Counted from the first letter of the stretch, positions 44,297-53,470 are shown. The stretch: 64,000 nt of DNA from an uncultured Erythrobacter sp. (GCA_937969505.1 CALBWA010000005.1:1-64000), one strand, 5' to 3'. The notes: generated by a model not told the origin, from the letters alone. Numbers and translations are program-made.

Positions 44297-45028
44297 TCAG
44301 ATTTTTGCCAGTTTGCGCTCGATTGCGGTCCACAACCTGGCGAAAGCAAGTGCTGCTGGCGAGCGCGACGCGATCGCGCCAACCGGTTTTTGTTGAACAG
44401 CGCATTGCTCAACCGCGCTGGCAGCCGGAATGGCTGGCCATTTGGGGTTGGCAGCGCGTGTTTCACGATGCAGCGTTCGGCGCATATCCATCATCGAGAG
44501 CACTGGCAGGATAGGCGGGTGCTTCTTGCCCGAACCTTTGACGATCTCGACCACCTGCTCAAAGGCCCTTGCCGACAGTGGCGACGGAGGCAAGGGGACG
44601 ATGATAAGGTCCGCAGCACGAACGACTTGTTCGGTCACTTCGTTAAGAACCGGTGGGCAATCAAAGATGACCCGGTCATAGTCCTTCGACAACTGTTTGG
44701 TGATCTTGGCCAGGCGCTTGGGCTTGCCGATCTGGGCCAGTTCGCGGTCGAGCAGGCGAAGACTTTCATCGGCCGGCAGCAAGTGCAGATTGTCATACTG
44801 GCTTTTGCGGATCAGCTTGGCCGGATTGCGCATCAGTCTGAGAATGTCGCTCGCTTGCTCTTTCTTCTTGGGCTCCACATCTAATAGGAAACCCGATCCA
44901 TTGGCTGCATCGAGATCCCAGAGCAGCGTCTGACGGCGCGAAATGGTCGCCGCGCACCATGCAAGGTTGGCAGCAATCGTGGTCTTTCCCACGCCGCCCT
45001 TGATGGAATATATCGCGATAGAAGCCAT
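44297..45028 (-). CDS. ParA-family ATPase
   Basis: The 243-residue protein starts MASIAIYSIKGGVGKTTIAANLAW, the deviant Walker A of ParA/MinD ATPases, with LLWDLDAANGSGFLL as the A' block and DRVIFDCPPVLNEVTEQVV as Walker B. No ParB-type gene adjoins, so it is more likely an orphan positioning ATPase than the chromosome-segregation ParA. It is followed by a 126-base gap before the DUF3667 gene on the same strand. Confidence 0.85.
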   Translation of the reverse strand: MASIAIYSIKGGVGKTTIAANLAWCAATISRRQTLLWDLDAANGSGFLLDVEPKKKEQASDILRLMRNPAKLIRKSQYDNLHLLPADESLRLLDRELAQIGKPKRLAKITKQLSKDYDRVIFDCPPVLNEVTEQVVRAADLIIVPLPPSPLSARAFEQVVEIVKGSGKKHPPILPVLSMMDMRRTLHRETRAANPKWPAIPAASAVEQCAVQQKPVGAIASRSPAALAFARLWTAIERKLAKI

Positions 45029-45140
45029 GGAATGTACTGTCTTGCCTTTGAAAACCGACGCCGAAGACTGGTTGGTTGGCGATACAGGCTCCAGCCACGG
45101 AGTCGAATCCAGTCAGCCCATTGTCACATAACGCAACAAA

Positions 45141-45170
45141 AAAGCCGCCCGGAGGGACGGCTCTTTTTAA
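45141..45170 (-). terminator. Rho-independent terminator of rpoZ (possibly bidirectional)
   Basis: On the minus strand AGCCG and CGGCT (45158-45162 with 45143-45147) plus the inner G/C pairs form a GC stem followed by six T. On the plus strand the same stem is followed by TTTTT at 45164-45168. It lies 50 bases after the rpoZ stop and upstream of the ParA gene. Confidence 0.85.
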
Positions 45171-45219
45171 AATGACCTGATCATGAGGTGTTTCAAAACC
45201 GCCTCAAGGCCGTTTTGTA

Positions 45220-45564
45220 TCAGCCTTCGTAATCGGCACCGATTGATGTCGAACGTGTAGGAGCTGAAGCAGTAATCCGCAGGGCCTCTGCTGATTGCGA
45301 CAGTGAGCCGATTTCATCAGCTTCGTCTTCATCGTCTGGCAGGATTTTCTGCAGACCTGTCACGACACTCTCGTGCAGTTCCTTGGGCTTGATCGTCTGC
45401 TCGGCAATTTCACGCAGGGCGACGACAGGGTTCTTGTCCCGGTCACGCTCCAAAGTGAGCTCAGATCCGCCCGAAATCTCCCGCGCACGCTGTGCAGCAA
45501 GCAGGACGAGATCGAAACGATTGGAAACCTTGTCGACGCAATCTTCGACTGTAACGCGCGCCAT
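45220..45564 (-). CDS. rpoZ: DNA-directed RNA polymerase omega subunit
   Basis: The 114-residue protein begins [20 protein letters not shown], then [15 protein letters not shown] and [14 protein letters not shown], the conserved core of omega. Omega helps assemble the polymerase through the beta-prime subunit. The acidic, Ser-rich C-terminal tail is of the alphaproteobacterial type. GGAG lies 7 bases before the ATG, and a TTGACT promoter lies upstream. Confidence 0.95.
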   Translation of the reverse strand: MARVTVEDCVDKVSNRFDLVLLAAQRAREISGGSELTLERDRDKNPVVALREIAEQTIKPKELHESVVTGLQKILPDDEDEADEIGSLSQSAEALRITASAPTRSTSIGADYEG

Positions 45565-45605
45565 AGGGGCACTCCATGTGAAACTTGTGTGTAGGAAAGG
45601 CGTTG

Positions 45606-45634
45606 CACCTAAGGATGGGGACCTGTTGAGTCAA
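45606..45634 (-). promoter_or_regulatory. Promoter of rpoZ
   Basis: On the minus strand TTGACT (45634-45629), a 17-base spacer and TAGGTG (45611-45606) form a sigma-70-type promoter about 40 bases before the rpoZ start. The same -35 and spacing occur before rpmJ and rpmH in this window. Confidence 0.55.
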
Positions 45635-45680
45635 GGAAATGCTCCTTGCTGGCGCCTCTGGGAATGGGAAAATTGTGACT

Positions 45681-46880
45681 ATGGCACGTGCTGAACTTGA
45701 AGATCCTGCCTCGTACAAGGGTAACAGCGATGCATACCGTCACGCGGTTTCCTTTGAAGTCGATGCGCAGGATCACCGATTCGTGTTCTATCCCGATGGA
45801 TGCGAGCGGCTGGAGCGACTGATCGAACACATCGACAGCGCGCAAGAGTGCATGCAGATGTTCTACTTCATGTTTCAAGATGATGATGCAGGCCAGAGAG
45901 TGCTGGACGCTCTGGTCGCGGCGGCCCAGCGAGGTGTTGAAGTCGAATTGATGGTTGATGATTTTGGCACTGACGCGCCGGCAAGTTTCTTCGATCCGCT
46001 ACTGGAAGCCGGTGGGCGGTTCGAGTTGTTTTCGCCGCGGTTGAGTGTCCGCTATCTTATCCGCAACCATCAAAAAATGGCGATTGCTGACCGCGAACGA
46101 GTGATGGCGGGAGGCTTCAATATTTCAGATCATTATTTTGCGGATCCGCCGAACAACGGCTGGTGTGATCTAGGGGTCTATATCGAAGGGCCTGTAACGG
46201 AAAAGTTTTGCGCTTGGTTCGACCGGCTCAAGGAATGGATCGAGGACAAATCTTCCGATTTCCGGTTAATCCGGCACATGGTGCGCGATTGGGATGGGGG
46301 CGATGGCCCTGTCCGCCTGCTTGTCGGCGGACCTGGCAAATCGGTCGGCAAATGGTCTGTTTGCACCAAGTATGACATGGCGCAGGCCAATCGGCTGGAC
46401 ATGGTAATGGCCTATTTTTCGCCGCCGCGCAGCTTTCGTCAGGTAATGAACCGCTTGGCAGAAAGGGGCACAGCGCGCGTTATCATGGCTGGCAAATCGG
46501 ACAATGCCACAACGATCGCCGCAGCGCGCAGCTTGTACCGCCGAATGCTTAGATCCGGCGTGAAAGTGTACGAGTTTCAGCCGTGCAAGCTGCACATGAA
46601 GCTGATGATTATCGGCGATGTAGTGTATTTCGGTAGCGCAAATTTCGATCACCGCTCCATTCGTCTCAATCTTGAATTGATGGTGCGCGTTGAAGATGCA
46701 GGGCTTGCGGATCGGCTCCGCAAGATGATTGACCACATGGAAGAAGCCTCAGAACCAATTACAAAGGACTGGTTGGATACCCATGCCACCTGGTACAATC
46801 GGCTGCGATGGAAGATTGGCAAATTTATCGTGTCGGGCGTCGATTACACCGTCACGCGCAGGCTTAACCTGAAAGTCTGA
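45681..46880 (+). CDS. Phospholipase-D family cardiolipin synthase-like protein
   Basis: The 399-residue protein has two HKD blocks. The first, NHQKMAIADRERVMAGGFN near residue 128, fits HxKxxxxD. The second, LHMKLMIIGDVVYFGSANFD near residue 305, has Gly where the eighth-position Asp is usual and an Asp one place later. Family members join phosphatidyl groups to make cardiolipin at the inner membrane. The ATG at 45681 was chosen as the first Met with normal family spacing. Divergent from rpoZ. Confidence 0.85.
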   Translation: MARAELEDPASYKGNSDAYRHAVSFEVDAQDHRFVFYPDGCERLERLIEHIDSAQECMQMFYFMFQDDDAGQRVLDALVAAAQRGVEVELMVDDFGTDAPASFFDPLLEAGGRFELFSPRLSVRYLIRNHQKMAIADRERVMAGGFNISDHYFADPPNNGWCDLGVYIEGPVTEKFCAWFDRLKEWIEDKSSDFRLIRHMVRDWDGGDGPVRLLVGGPGKSVGKWSVCTKYDMAQANRLDMVMAYFSPPRSFRQVMNRLAERGTARVIMAGKSDNATTIAAARSLYRRMLRSGVKVYEFQPCKLHMKLMIIGDVVYFGSANFDHRSIRLNLELMVRVEDAGLADRLRKMIDHMEEASEPITKDWLDTHATWYNRLRWKIGKFIVSGVDYTVTRRLNLKV

Positions 46881-46905
46881 GCGGACAGCGGGATGGTCCG
46901 GGAAC

Positions 46906-48414
46906 TCACTCGTAACCGTATTCAGAGTAATCTTTCATATTGGGCGAGGTAAATTTGGTAATTTCCGCTTGGAAATGCAGCGGGACATTGCCGGTTGAGC
47001 CATGACGTTGCTTGGCCACGATCAGCGTCGCCTTGTTGCGCAGCTCGAGATAACGTTCTTCCCAGATGCGGTATTTTTCCTGAGCATCGGCAGCGCTGGT
47101 TTCGGTCGGGACATCCGGGCGCGTAGCCTCGTGATAATAATCCGCGCGGAAAATGAACCAGACCATGTCGGCATCCTGCTCAATCGAGCCGGACTCGCGT
47201 AGATCGGAAAGCATAGGTCGCTTGTCCTCGCGCTGCTCAACCGCACGGCTGAGTTGTGAAAGCGCGATCACCGGTACACTCAGTTCCTTCGCCAGTGTCT
47301 TCAATCCCCGGCTGATCTCTGAAATTTCATTCACGCGATTGTCGTTGGCTCGCCCCGACCCTTGCAGCAATTGCAGATAATCGACCACGATCAGGCCAAT
47401 GTCATGACGTCGCTTGAGCCGGCGTGCGCGGGTCCGCAGACCTGCAATTGTCAGCGCAGGCGTGTCGTCAATATAAAGTGGCAGTTCAGCAAGCCGCTGG
47501 CTGGCAAAAGACAGTTTCTGGAATTCTTCCCGACTGAGCTTACCCATGCGCAGGCTTTCGGACGAAATTTCAGCCTGCTCAGCCAAAATACGCGTTGCCA
47601 GCTGGTCAGCGCTCATTTCCAGACTGAAGAAGGCAACCGGCGAGCCATAATTGAACTCTCCCCCATCGCGCTGCCAATTGAGATGTTCCTCGGCACAGTT
47701 AAACGCGATGTTCGTGGCCAGTGAGGTTTTGCCCATGCCCGGGCGACCGGCAAGAATGACGAGGTCTGAATTGTGCAGGCCAGCTGTCTTTTGGTCGATC
47801 GAATCAAGACCGGTCGTCTTGCCTGACAAACCACCGCCCGAATTCATTGCTGCCTCGGCCATCTTGATTGCCGTCATCGCGGCATCCTTGAAGCCCGTGG
47901 CTTCGCTTCCCGTGGTCGCCCCTTCGGCGACGCGGAACAGATCGGCCTCGGCCAGCGCAATCTTTTCCATTGGAGCAACATCTTCAGACGTATCCAGAGC
48001 GCCGTCGACCAGTCCACGGCCAACGCTGACCAGCTCGCGCAGCAGAGCCAGATCATAAATCTGTTCCGCCAGCTCGCCAGTCGCGAGCAAGCCCTGACCA
48101 TCTGCTGTCAGTTGGGCGAGATAGGTTGTTCCGCCCAGCTGCTTGAGCGCCTCATCACTTTCGAAATAGGGTTTGAGCGTCACCGGACTGGCGGTTGCAT
48201 TGCGGTCCACCAAGGTGAGGATCCGCTCGAAAATACGTTCGTGCAGCGGCTCAAAGAAATGTTCAGAGCGCAACGGCGTCCGCAATTCCTCCAGCACACG
48301 GTTGTCGATCAGGACCGCACCCAGAAAGGCAGCTTCGGCCTCGATATTGGAAGGCAGGGCACGCACCGGAGTGGCAGCATCATCGCTGCGGACGAGAAGA
48401 TCGCTTTCGGACAT
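46906..48414 (-). CDS. dnaB: Replicative DNA helicase DnaB
   Basis: The 502-residue protein has the N-terminal primase-binding domain (LPSNIEAEAAFLGAVLIDNR) and the RecA-like helicase core with Walker A AGRPGMGKTSLATNIAF near residue 222. Further blocks are LEMSADQLATRIL, VVDYLQLLQGSGR and ALSQLSRAVEQREDKRPMLSDLRESG-type motif 4. It unwinds DNA at the replication fork as a hexamer. Divergent from the UPF0262 gene. Confidence 0.95.
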   Translation of the reverse strand: MSESDLLVRSDDAATPVRALPSNIEAEAAFLGAVLIDNRVLEELRTPLRSEHFFEPLHERIFERILTLVDRNATASPVTLKPYFESDEALKQLGGTTYLAQLTADGQGLLATGELAEQIYDLALLRELVSVGRGLVDGALDTSEDVAPMEKIALAEADLFRVAEGATTGSEATGFKDAAMTAIKMAEAAMNSGGGLSGKTTGLDSIDQKTAGLHNSDLVILAGRPGMGKTSLATNIAFNCAEEHLNWQRDGGEFNYGSPVAFFSLEMSADQLATRILAEQAEISSESLRMGKLSREEFQKLSFASQRLAELPLYIDDTPALTIAGLRTRARRLKRRHDIGLIVVDYLQLLQGSGRANDNRVNEISEISRGLKTLAKELSVPVIALSQLSRAVEQREDKRPMLSDLRESGSIEQDADMVWFIFRADYYHEATRPDVPTETSAADAQEKYRIWEERYLELRNKATLIVAKQRHGSTGNVPLHFQAEITKFTSPNMKDYSEYGYE

Positions 48415-48553
48415 GGTCGCTTATTGCGCTCCCATGCCCCCTCAGTGCAAGGGTTTTGCATGGCATAATGGTCGCACATGGCTGTGGATAGCGGGGATGG
48501 ATTACCGAAAGGCTTGAACCTGCCACCCAATCTCTGCGAGAGCGCAAAACTGG

Positions 48554-49060
48554 ATGTCAGACTCGCCCCCCTCTTCGCGGCCCGATTACCGCATCGCAAA
48601 CATCGAGCTGGATGAAGAAACCATCCTGTGGCGTAATGCCGATGTCGAGCAAGAGCGGCGCGTGGCGATCTTCGATCTGATCGACGAAAATACGTTCAAA
48701 CCCGTGCGTAGCGCTGAGCGCGGGGCGCATGGCCCCTACCATCTGACTTTGGCTGTGATAGACGGCAGACTCAGCCTGACTATCAGCGATGCGAGCAGCA
48801 ATCTGCTTGAGACATTGTTGATTGGCCTGGCGCGGTTTCGCCGACCGATTCGCGAATATTTCGCGATTTGCGACAGCTACTACCAGGCCATTCGTAAAGC
48901 GACCCCCAGCGAGATTGAAACCATCGATATGGCTCGGCGGGGAATTCACGATCACGCAGCCGAATTGCTGCTGGAACGGCTCGAGGGCAAGATTGAGACC
49001 GATTTCGCGACCGCGCGGCGCTTGTTCACACTGATCTGCGTGTTGCATATCAAGGGATGA
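48554..49060 (+). CDS. UPF0262 family protein
   Basis: The 168-residue product shows the family blocks RIANIELDEETILWRNADVEQER, AVFDL-like strand RRVAIFDLIDENTF, FRRPIREYFAICDSYYQAI and the C-terminal GRRLFTLICVLHIKG-type region. It is an alphaproteobacterial protein of unknown function. The GH25-like gene follows 16 bases later, suggesting a small operon. Confidence 0.88.
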   Translation: MSDSPPSSRPDYRIANIELDEETILWRNADVEQERRVAIFDLIDENTFKPVRSAERGAHGPYHLTLAVIDGRLSLTISDASSNLLETLLIGLARFRRPIREYFAICDSYYQAIRKATPSEIETIDMARRGIHDHAAELLLERLEGKIETDFATARRLFTLICVLHIKG

Positions 49061-49076
49061 CACAGGCAAAGTACTA

Positions 49077-49784
49077 ATGGCTCGTAAGCGCAAATCGAAC
49101 AGCCGCCGGTGGTGGCTCTATGCCATTGCGGCCATGGTGCTGGCAGGGCTTGCTGGTGCCATCTGGTACTGGTGGGACATTCAGCGCTGGGTTCCTGACG
49201 AAAACACTTATCCAGATCAGGGCGTCTCCGTGTCGCACAACAGCGGACTTGTTGGGTTTGAGACAGTCCGGGCGCTAGGAGGGAAGTTTGCCTATGTCGA
49301 GGCCAGCGCCGGGGCGACCAGCATCGACCCGCAATTTGTGCGCAATTTGGCCGCAGCCCGCGCCGCCGGGCTTAAGGTGGGTGCGGTCCACCGGTTCGAT
49401 CCATGTGCGACCGCCGATCGGCAGTCTGCCAATTTCGTAACTATGGTGTCACGCGATAAGGCTTTGCTGCCTACCGCCATCGCGTTGCAGAAGTTTCCTG
49501 ATTCGTGTCCAGACAAGGTCAGCAAGGCTGCTATGGAAAGCGAATTGATGACCTTGATCAATCAGATCGAGATGCATGTCGGTAAACCGGTGATCCTGAA
49601 GGTTTCCAAACCATTCGAAGAACAGTTCGGAGTGTCGACGCTGATCGAACGTGACCTCTGGCTTTCGCGCGACCGTTTCGTACCACGTTATACAGGTCGG
49701 CCATGGCTGCTATGGAGCGCAAATCGCGCGCTTGATAGCGAGGCCGCTGAGCAACCGCTGGAATGGGTTGTGGTGCAGCCATGA
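49077..49784 (+). CDS. GH25-fold protein with degenerate active site, membrane-anchored
   Basis: The 235-residue product has an N-terminal basic stretch and one membrane helix (residues 13-33). A GH25 lysozyme-like barrel follows, with DQGVSVSHNSG near residue 47, KFAYVEASAGA near 70 and VGAVHRFDPC near 101. In active GH25 enzymes the first block reads GxDxSxxQG and the catalytic pair is DxE. Here the first Asp is Ser51 and the pair reads Ala136-Leu-Gln138, so no muramidase acids remain. A structural, binding or regulatory role on peptidoglycan is more likely than hydrolysis. Confidence 0.78.
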   Translation: MARKRKSNSRRWWLYAIAAMVLAGLAGAIWYWWDIQRWVPDENTYPDQGVSVSHNSGLVGFETVRALGGKFAYVEASAGATSIDPQFVRNLAAARAAGLKVGAVHRFDPCATADRQSANFVTMVSRDKALLPTAIALQKFPDSCPDKVSKAAMESELMTLINQIEMHVGKPVILKVSKPFEEQFGVSTLIERDLWLSRDRFVPRYTGRPWLLWSANRALDSEAAEQPLEWVVVQP

Positions 49785-49796
49785 GAAAGGCCAACA

Positions 49797-50210
49797 ATGG
49801 ACAATGATCTGATCGCTGCTGCCCGCAAAGCTGCGCAGCAAAGCTATTCACCCTATTCCAAATACCCGGTCGGTGCAGCCTTGCGCTTTGCCGATGGCAG
49901 CATCGTGACCGGGACAAATATAGAAAATGCAAGCTATGGCTTGGCCCTTTGTGCTGAAACTGTCGCGGTATCAAAAGCGATGGCCGACGGCGTCCGTGGC
50001 GGGTTGGAGGCAGTCGCAGTAACCGGGCCAACCGATCGCGGCGATGGCGCCCCGATCACTCCGTGCGGCAGATGCCGTCAGGTTCTGAACGAACTTGCTG
50101 CATTGGGCGGGACCGATCCGCTGATTTTCTGTGTTGGCAATGATGATGTTCGCGAAGTCCGACTGTCGCAATTGTTACCGCATGCCTTTGGCCCCGCGCA
50201 TCTAGATTGA
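49797..50210 (+). CDS. cdd: Cytidine deaminase
   Basis: The 137-residue enzyme has SYSPYSKYPVGAALRFADGS, then the catalytic ENASYGLALCAETVAVSKAM block with Cys and Glu, and the second zinc pair in PCGRCRQVLNEL. It deaminates cytidine and deoxycytidine for pyrimidine salvage. The gene lies 12 bases after the GH25-like gene and is likely co-transcribed. Confidence 0.94.
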   Translation: MDNDLIAAARKAAQQSYSPYSKYPVGAALRFADGSIVTGTNIENASYGLALCAETVAVSKAMADGVRGGLEAVAVTGPTDRGDGAPITPCGRCRQVLNELAALGGTDPLIFCVGNDDVREVRLSQLLPHAFGPAHLD

Positions 50211-50223
50211 TGCAAACAGCGCT

Positions 50224-51357
50224 CTAAGCTTCTTCCAACCATTCCAGCAGGGCAGCAAGACAGTCCCGCGCCAGCAACTTGCAGCGTTCGGGCGACCAAC
50301 CCTGTTCCGGCTCAGGCGCAGAAGCCAGGTCCTTGTAGGGCATCTCCAACGTCATCGCGGTACAACCGAACCGTTCTGCCATCTGGTTGGTGCTGATGGC
50401 CAGGTTTGCGCGGCCAGCAGGCGTCTTGGGATAGCCCAATTCGGTTTGAAAATCTGGCGTGCGCCGGTCAAGAATGCGCTCGTAGCGGTAGAAGGTCTCA
50501 CCCAGCTCGTCGCTCCATGACGGGATGCCTTCAAAGCCTGCCAGAAAGACCGCAGGGATCGCTTCGTCCCCATGAACATCCATCGCGAAGTCCACTCCGG
50601 TCTCATCCATCTTGTTCCGGATAGCGAGCACTTCAGGGGATTTTTCAGCCGAGGGTTCGTGCCACTCGCGGTTGAGGTTCGTGCCGACCGCATTGGTCCG
50701 CAAATGCCCTCGACGTGATCCGTCCGGGTTGCAGTTGGGCACAATGTGAAACGTGCATTGCTGACGCAGCGCGCGCGCGACCGGGTCGCTGGTGTCGGTG
50801 AGGCACTCCAGTGCCCCCTCCATCCACCATTCCGCCTGCGTTTCGCCAGGGTGCTGGCGCGCATACAGCCAGACTTGTCTGGGGCCATCGCCCAGCGTCA
50901 GGTAATCAATTGTCTGACCATCCAGCGTGGTGCCAAGCCGTTCAACATCGACCCCCTCGCTTGCAGCTGCCTCCGCCACAAGATCGTGATGTCGCTCCAT
51001 TGAATAGGGGGCAAAGTAGGCAAAATAGGCTATTCCGGAGGCAGGGGTATAACGGACCGTGAGCGTGCCTGCGTCCTCATCCTTGTCGAATGTGCTGGCG
51101 GCGCGGATCCAGTATTCCCGGTCTTCCGAAACGCAAGAATCATAATTGGGCCAGCCGCCTGGATAGGCACTGGCATTCAGGCCGGTTAGCTTAAGTGTCA
51201 GTTCCTCGCCAGGTTCTGCGGTCACGCGGAAATGATACCATTGCGCAAACTCGGCCATGCGGTCCTTGGGGATCGCAAGTCGCGCAGTGGTTCCGTCAAT
51301 GCCAAGGACTTCGATATTGCCGCTGTCAAAGCCCGCATCGATTGCAATTGTTGTCAC
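50224..51357 (-). CDS. M14-family zinc carboxypeptidase (cytosolic AGBL-like subfamily)
   Basis: The 377-residue protein has an N-terminal beta domain and an M14 catalytic domain with [17 protein letters not shown] (His and Glu zinc ligands, near residue 168) and the third ligand in [25 protein letters not shown] precedes it. The N-terminal domain plus this spacing resembles the cytosolic carboxypeptidases that trim acidic or peptide tails. It is coupled to the DUF4136 gene by a four-base overlap. Confidence 0.85.
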   Translation of the reverse strand: MTTIAIDAGFDSGNIEVLGIDGTTARLAIPKDRMAEFAQWYHFRVTAEPGEELTLKLTGLNASAYPGGWPNYDSCVSEDREYWIRAASTFDKDEDAGTLTVRYTPASGIAYFAYFAPYSMERHHDLVAEAAASEGVDVERLGTTLDGQTIDYLTLGDGPRQVWLYARQHPGETQAEWWMEGALECLTDTSDPVARALRQQCTFHIVPNCNPDGSRRGHLRTNAVGTNLNREWHEPSAEKSPEVLAIRNKMDETGVDFAMDVHGDEAIPAVFLAGFEGIPSWSDELGETFYRYERILDRRTPDFQTELGYPKTPAGRANLAISTNQMAERFGCTAMTLEMPYKDLASAPEPEQGWSPERCKLLARDCLAALLEWLEEA

Positions 51358-51974
51358 TCGCCCACCTTCACTTCTACGGTTTCGCCATCATTGCCGGGAA
51401 ATTCACGAAACAATGCGCTGGCGATTGCATCTGCATTGACGGCTGGCACTTCGAAGGGCGAGCCGCGCTCAACCTCCAGGGCCGCGCGTCCTTCCCAGAT
51501 CGACTGATTGGTCTGTGCTTCGCGGATGACGACAGATAACTGCGTTCCAGAACGCTCCTTTGGTCGGCCGCCGCCCAAATTGATGCCAATGCCGACACCG
51601 ACGCCTGAGCCATAGGAACCGGTTGATCCACCCACACCGACACTCACTGGTCCGCTGTTCCCTGTATTGGCTCCGACAACAAATTGCTCAACTCCGACCT
51701 GAGCGATGTGGTCCGCTTCATCTCGCGATGTTTCGCGGTATCCAAGTGCCACAAGCTCGCCCAGAACTTCGGTTTTGTAGACCCCGATAGCCAAAGCGGT
51801 ATTTTCATCGCCGGGTGCTGTCTCGACAAAAACAGTGCCAGTGCCCACGCTGGCAAGTGCGGATGCGTCATGAAAACGGGTGACTTCGACTGGCCCTGCC
51901 GACGGAGTGCTGGCGCAAGCAGCCAACATAGCCGCGCCAAGGGCGCATCCGATAAATCTGTTAGCGTGTTTCAT
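51354..51974 (-). CDS. DUF4136 lipoprotein
   Basis: The 206-residue product has a lipoprotein signal ending MLAACAS. The DUF4136 fold follows, with [37 protein letters not shown] and a Gly/Val/Ser-rich strand ([13 protein letters not shown]) before [21 protein letters not shown]-type end blocks. The family is made of periplasm-facing lipoproteins of unknown function. It overlaps the M14 peptidase gene downstream by four bases. Confidence 0.85.
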   Translation of the reverse strand: MKHANRFIGCALGAAMLAACASTPSAGPVEVTRFHDASALASVGTGTVFVETAPGDENTALAIGVYKTEVLGELVALGYRETSRDEADHIAQVGVEQFVVGANTGNSGPVSVGVGGSTGSYGSGVGVGIGINLGGGRPKERSGTQLSVVIREAQTNQSIWEGRAALEVERGSPFEVPAVNADAIASALFREFPGNDGETVEVKVGE

Positions 51975-52111
51975 AGCGGTTTCCTTTTGCCGAGCTTTCT
52001 ACAACTGACAACGCACAAACATCCAGTTCTGCACCATACTAGCCAAAATTGCTGTTGATCAGCCGAGATTTGCGTATCGTATTCAATCGAAAGTTTGCTA
52101 GCCCACAGTTC

Positions 52112-53119
52112 ATGAACGAAAAGCAAAAACCTGCCGTGCTGGTAACGGGCGGTGCCGGATATATCGGTAGCCATGCCGTGTTGGCATTGAAGGATCGCGG
52201 CTGGCAAGTTGCAGTCATTGACAATCTGACGACTGGCTTTCGCTTTGCGGTACCCAATGATGTTGCCTTCTACGAAGGCGATATAGCTGATGGCGACTTG
52301 CTTGCCCGGATTTTCGCCGACAAAAAAATTGGCGCTATCATGCACTTTGCTGGCTCGATTATTGTGCCTGAGTCCGTTGAGAACCCGCTCAAATATTATC
52401 ACAACAACACTGTCAAAAGCCGCGCGTTGATTGATGCAGCCGTTGCTGGAGCGATACCGCATTTCATTTTTTCATCGACCGCTGCCACCTATGGGATTCC
52501 GGCATGTTCTCCAGTGAGCGAAGATTTGCCCCGACAGCCGATCAATCCTTATGGCTGGTCCAAGCTGATGACGGAACAAATGTTGGCGGATGTTTGCGCT
52601 GCGCATGATCTCAATTTCTGCGCACTGCGCTATTTCAACGTGGCCGGGGCTGATCCCCAGGCTCGCAGCGGTCAATCCACCGCAGGGGCAACCCATCTGA
52701 TCAAGGTTGCGGTAGAGGCGGCCTTGGGCAAGCGTGATCATGTCAGCGTCTTTGGTGATGATTACGATACGCCAGATGGAACTGGAGTGCGCGATTACAT
52801 TCATGTCAGCGATCTCGCGGCAGCTCATGTTCTTGCGCTCGAAGCGTTGATCGAGCAGCCGGACCGTTCGATGACGATGAATTGCGGTTATGGGCAGGGC
52901 TTTTCTGTCTTGCAGGTACTCGACGCAGTCGACCGCGTTACCAATCAAAAGCTTGATCGCCGTCAGGAAGCCCGGCGTGCGGGCGACCCTGATTCGCTGG
53001 TGTCCGACCCAACGCGTATTCGAGCCACTCTGCCATGGGCCCCAAAGCATGCTGATCTTGATACCATTATCCAGCACGCGTTGAATTGGGAGCGTAAACT
53101 ATCGGAAATCCGCGGTTGA
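52112..53119 (+). CDS. galE: UDP-glucose 4-epimerase
   Basis: The ATG at 52112 gives 335 residues beginning VLVTGGAGYIGSHAVLAL. SSTAATYGIPACSP supplies the Ser, and NPYGWSKLMTE the YxxxK catalytic pair. FNVAGADPQARSGQ and VRDYIHVSDLA complete the extended SDR pattern. It interconverts UDP-glucose and UDP-galactose, likely feeding polysaccharide synthesis. The frame is open further upstream, but those residues do not fit. Confidence 0.94.
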   Translation: MNEKQKPAVLVTGGAGYIGSHAVLALKDRGWQVAVIDNLTTGFRFAVPNDVAFYEGDIADGDLLARIFADKKIGAIMHFAGSIIVPESVENPLKYYHNNTVKSRALIDAAVAGAIPHFIFSSTAATYGIPACSPVSEDLPRQPINPYGWSKLMTEQMLADVCAAHDLNFCALRYFNVAGADPQARSGQSTAGATHLIKVAVEAALGKRDHVSVFGDDYDTPDGTGVRDYIHVSDLAAAHVLALEALIEQPDRSMTMNCGYGQGFSVLQVLDAVDRVTNQKLDRRQEARRAGDPDSLVSDPTRIRATLPWAPKHADLDTIIQHALNWERKLSEIRG

Positions 53120-53169
53120 AACGTGCCATGCCGGCGCACATATAGCTAACGTCGAGCGCACCACAGGCC

Positions 53170-53198
53170 TTGACTTGGCGTCTGCCGTGCCCTAGCTG
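53170..53198 (+). promoter_or_regulatory. Promoter of rpmJ
   Basis: TTGACT (53170-53175), a 17-base spacer and TAGCTG (53193-53198) match the promoter form seen before rpoZ and rpmH here. It is followed by a terminator-like hairpin before the rpmJ start. Confidence 0.55.
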
Positions 53199-53213
53199 CG
53201 CGCCTTGAATTTG

Positions 53214-53247
53214 CGGCATCGGGGTTGCCTCGGTGCCGATATTTTTT
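53214..53247 (+). promoter_or_regulatory. Attenuator-like hairpin with T-run in the rpmJ leader
   Basis: CGGCATCG (53214-53221) pairs with CGGTGCCG (53231-53238), 8 pairs with one T-G wobble, around a 9-base loop. Six T follow at 53242-53247. The AGGA ribosome binding site and the rpmJ ATG follow within 14 bases. Termination here would block rpmJ expression. Confidence 0.5.
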
Positions 53248-53260
53248 GCAGGAAAAAACC

Positions 53261-53386
53261 ATGAAGATCCGCAACAGCCTTAAGTCGCTGAAAAACCGCC
53301 ATCGCGATTGCCGTGTGATCCGTCGCCGCGGTCGCACCTATGTCATTAACAAGACCAACCGTCGTTTCAAGGCTCGTCAGGGCTAA
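53261..53386 (+). CDS. rpmJ: 50S ribosomal protein L36
   Basis: The 41-residue product reads [20 protein letters not shown], then [20 protein letters not shown] and a final Gly. It is the zinc-free type common in alphaproteobacteria: only one Cys (residue 17) remains of the usual ligand set. AGGA lies 7 bases before the ATG. It has its own promoter, leader hairpin and strong terminator, so it is monocistronic. Confidence 0.95.
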   Translation: MKIRNSLKSLKNRHRDCRVIRRRGRTYVINKTNRRFKARQG

Positions 53387-53431
53387 TTGCGGCAGTGGCT
53401 GGTTGCCTTGACGGCGACCGTGCAAAGTGAT

Positions 53432-53470
53432 CGGCCCGCCTCCAGACAGGAGAGCGGGCCGTTGCTGTTT
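53432..53470 (+). terminator. Terminator of rpmJ
   Basis: CGGCCCGC (53432-53439) pairs with GCGGGCCG (53454-53461). An inner CTCC/GGAG extends the stem to 12 pairs with one bulged A and an AGACA loop. A T-rich tail (TTGCTGTTT) follows. It lies 45 bases past the rpmJ stop. Confidence 0.85.

Noticed and set aside
48484-48492. DnaA-box-like TGTGGATAG near dnaB, and TTATCCAGC at 57760
   Set aside because: Single, imperfect boxes without clustering or AT-rich repeats; no evidence for an origin.
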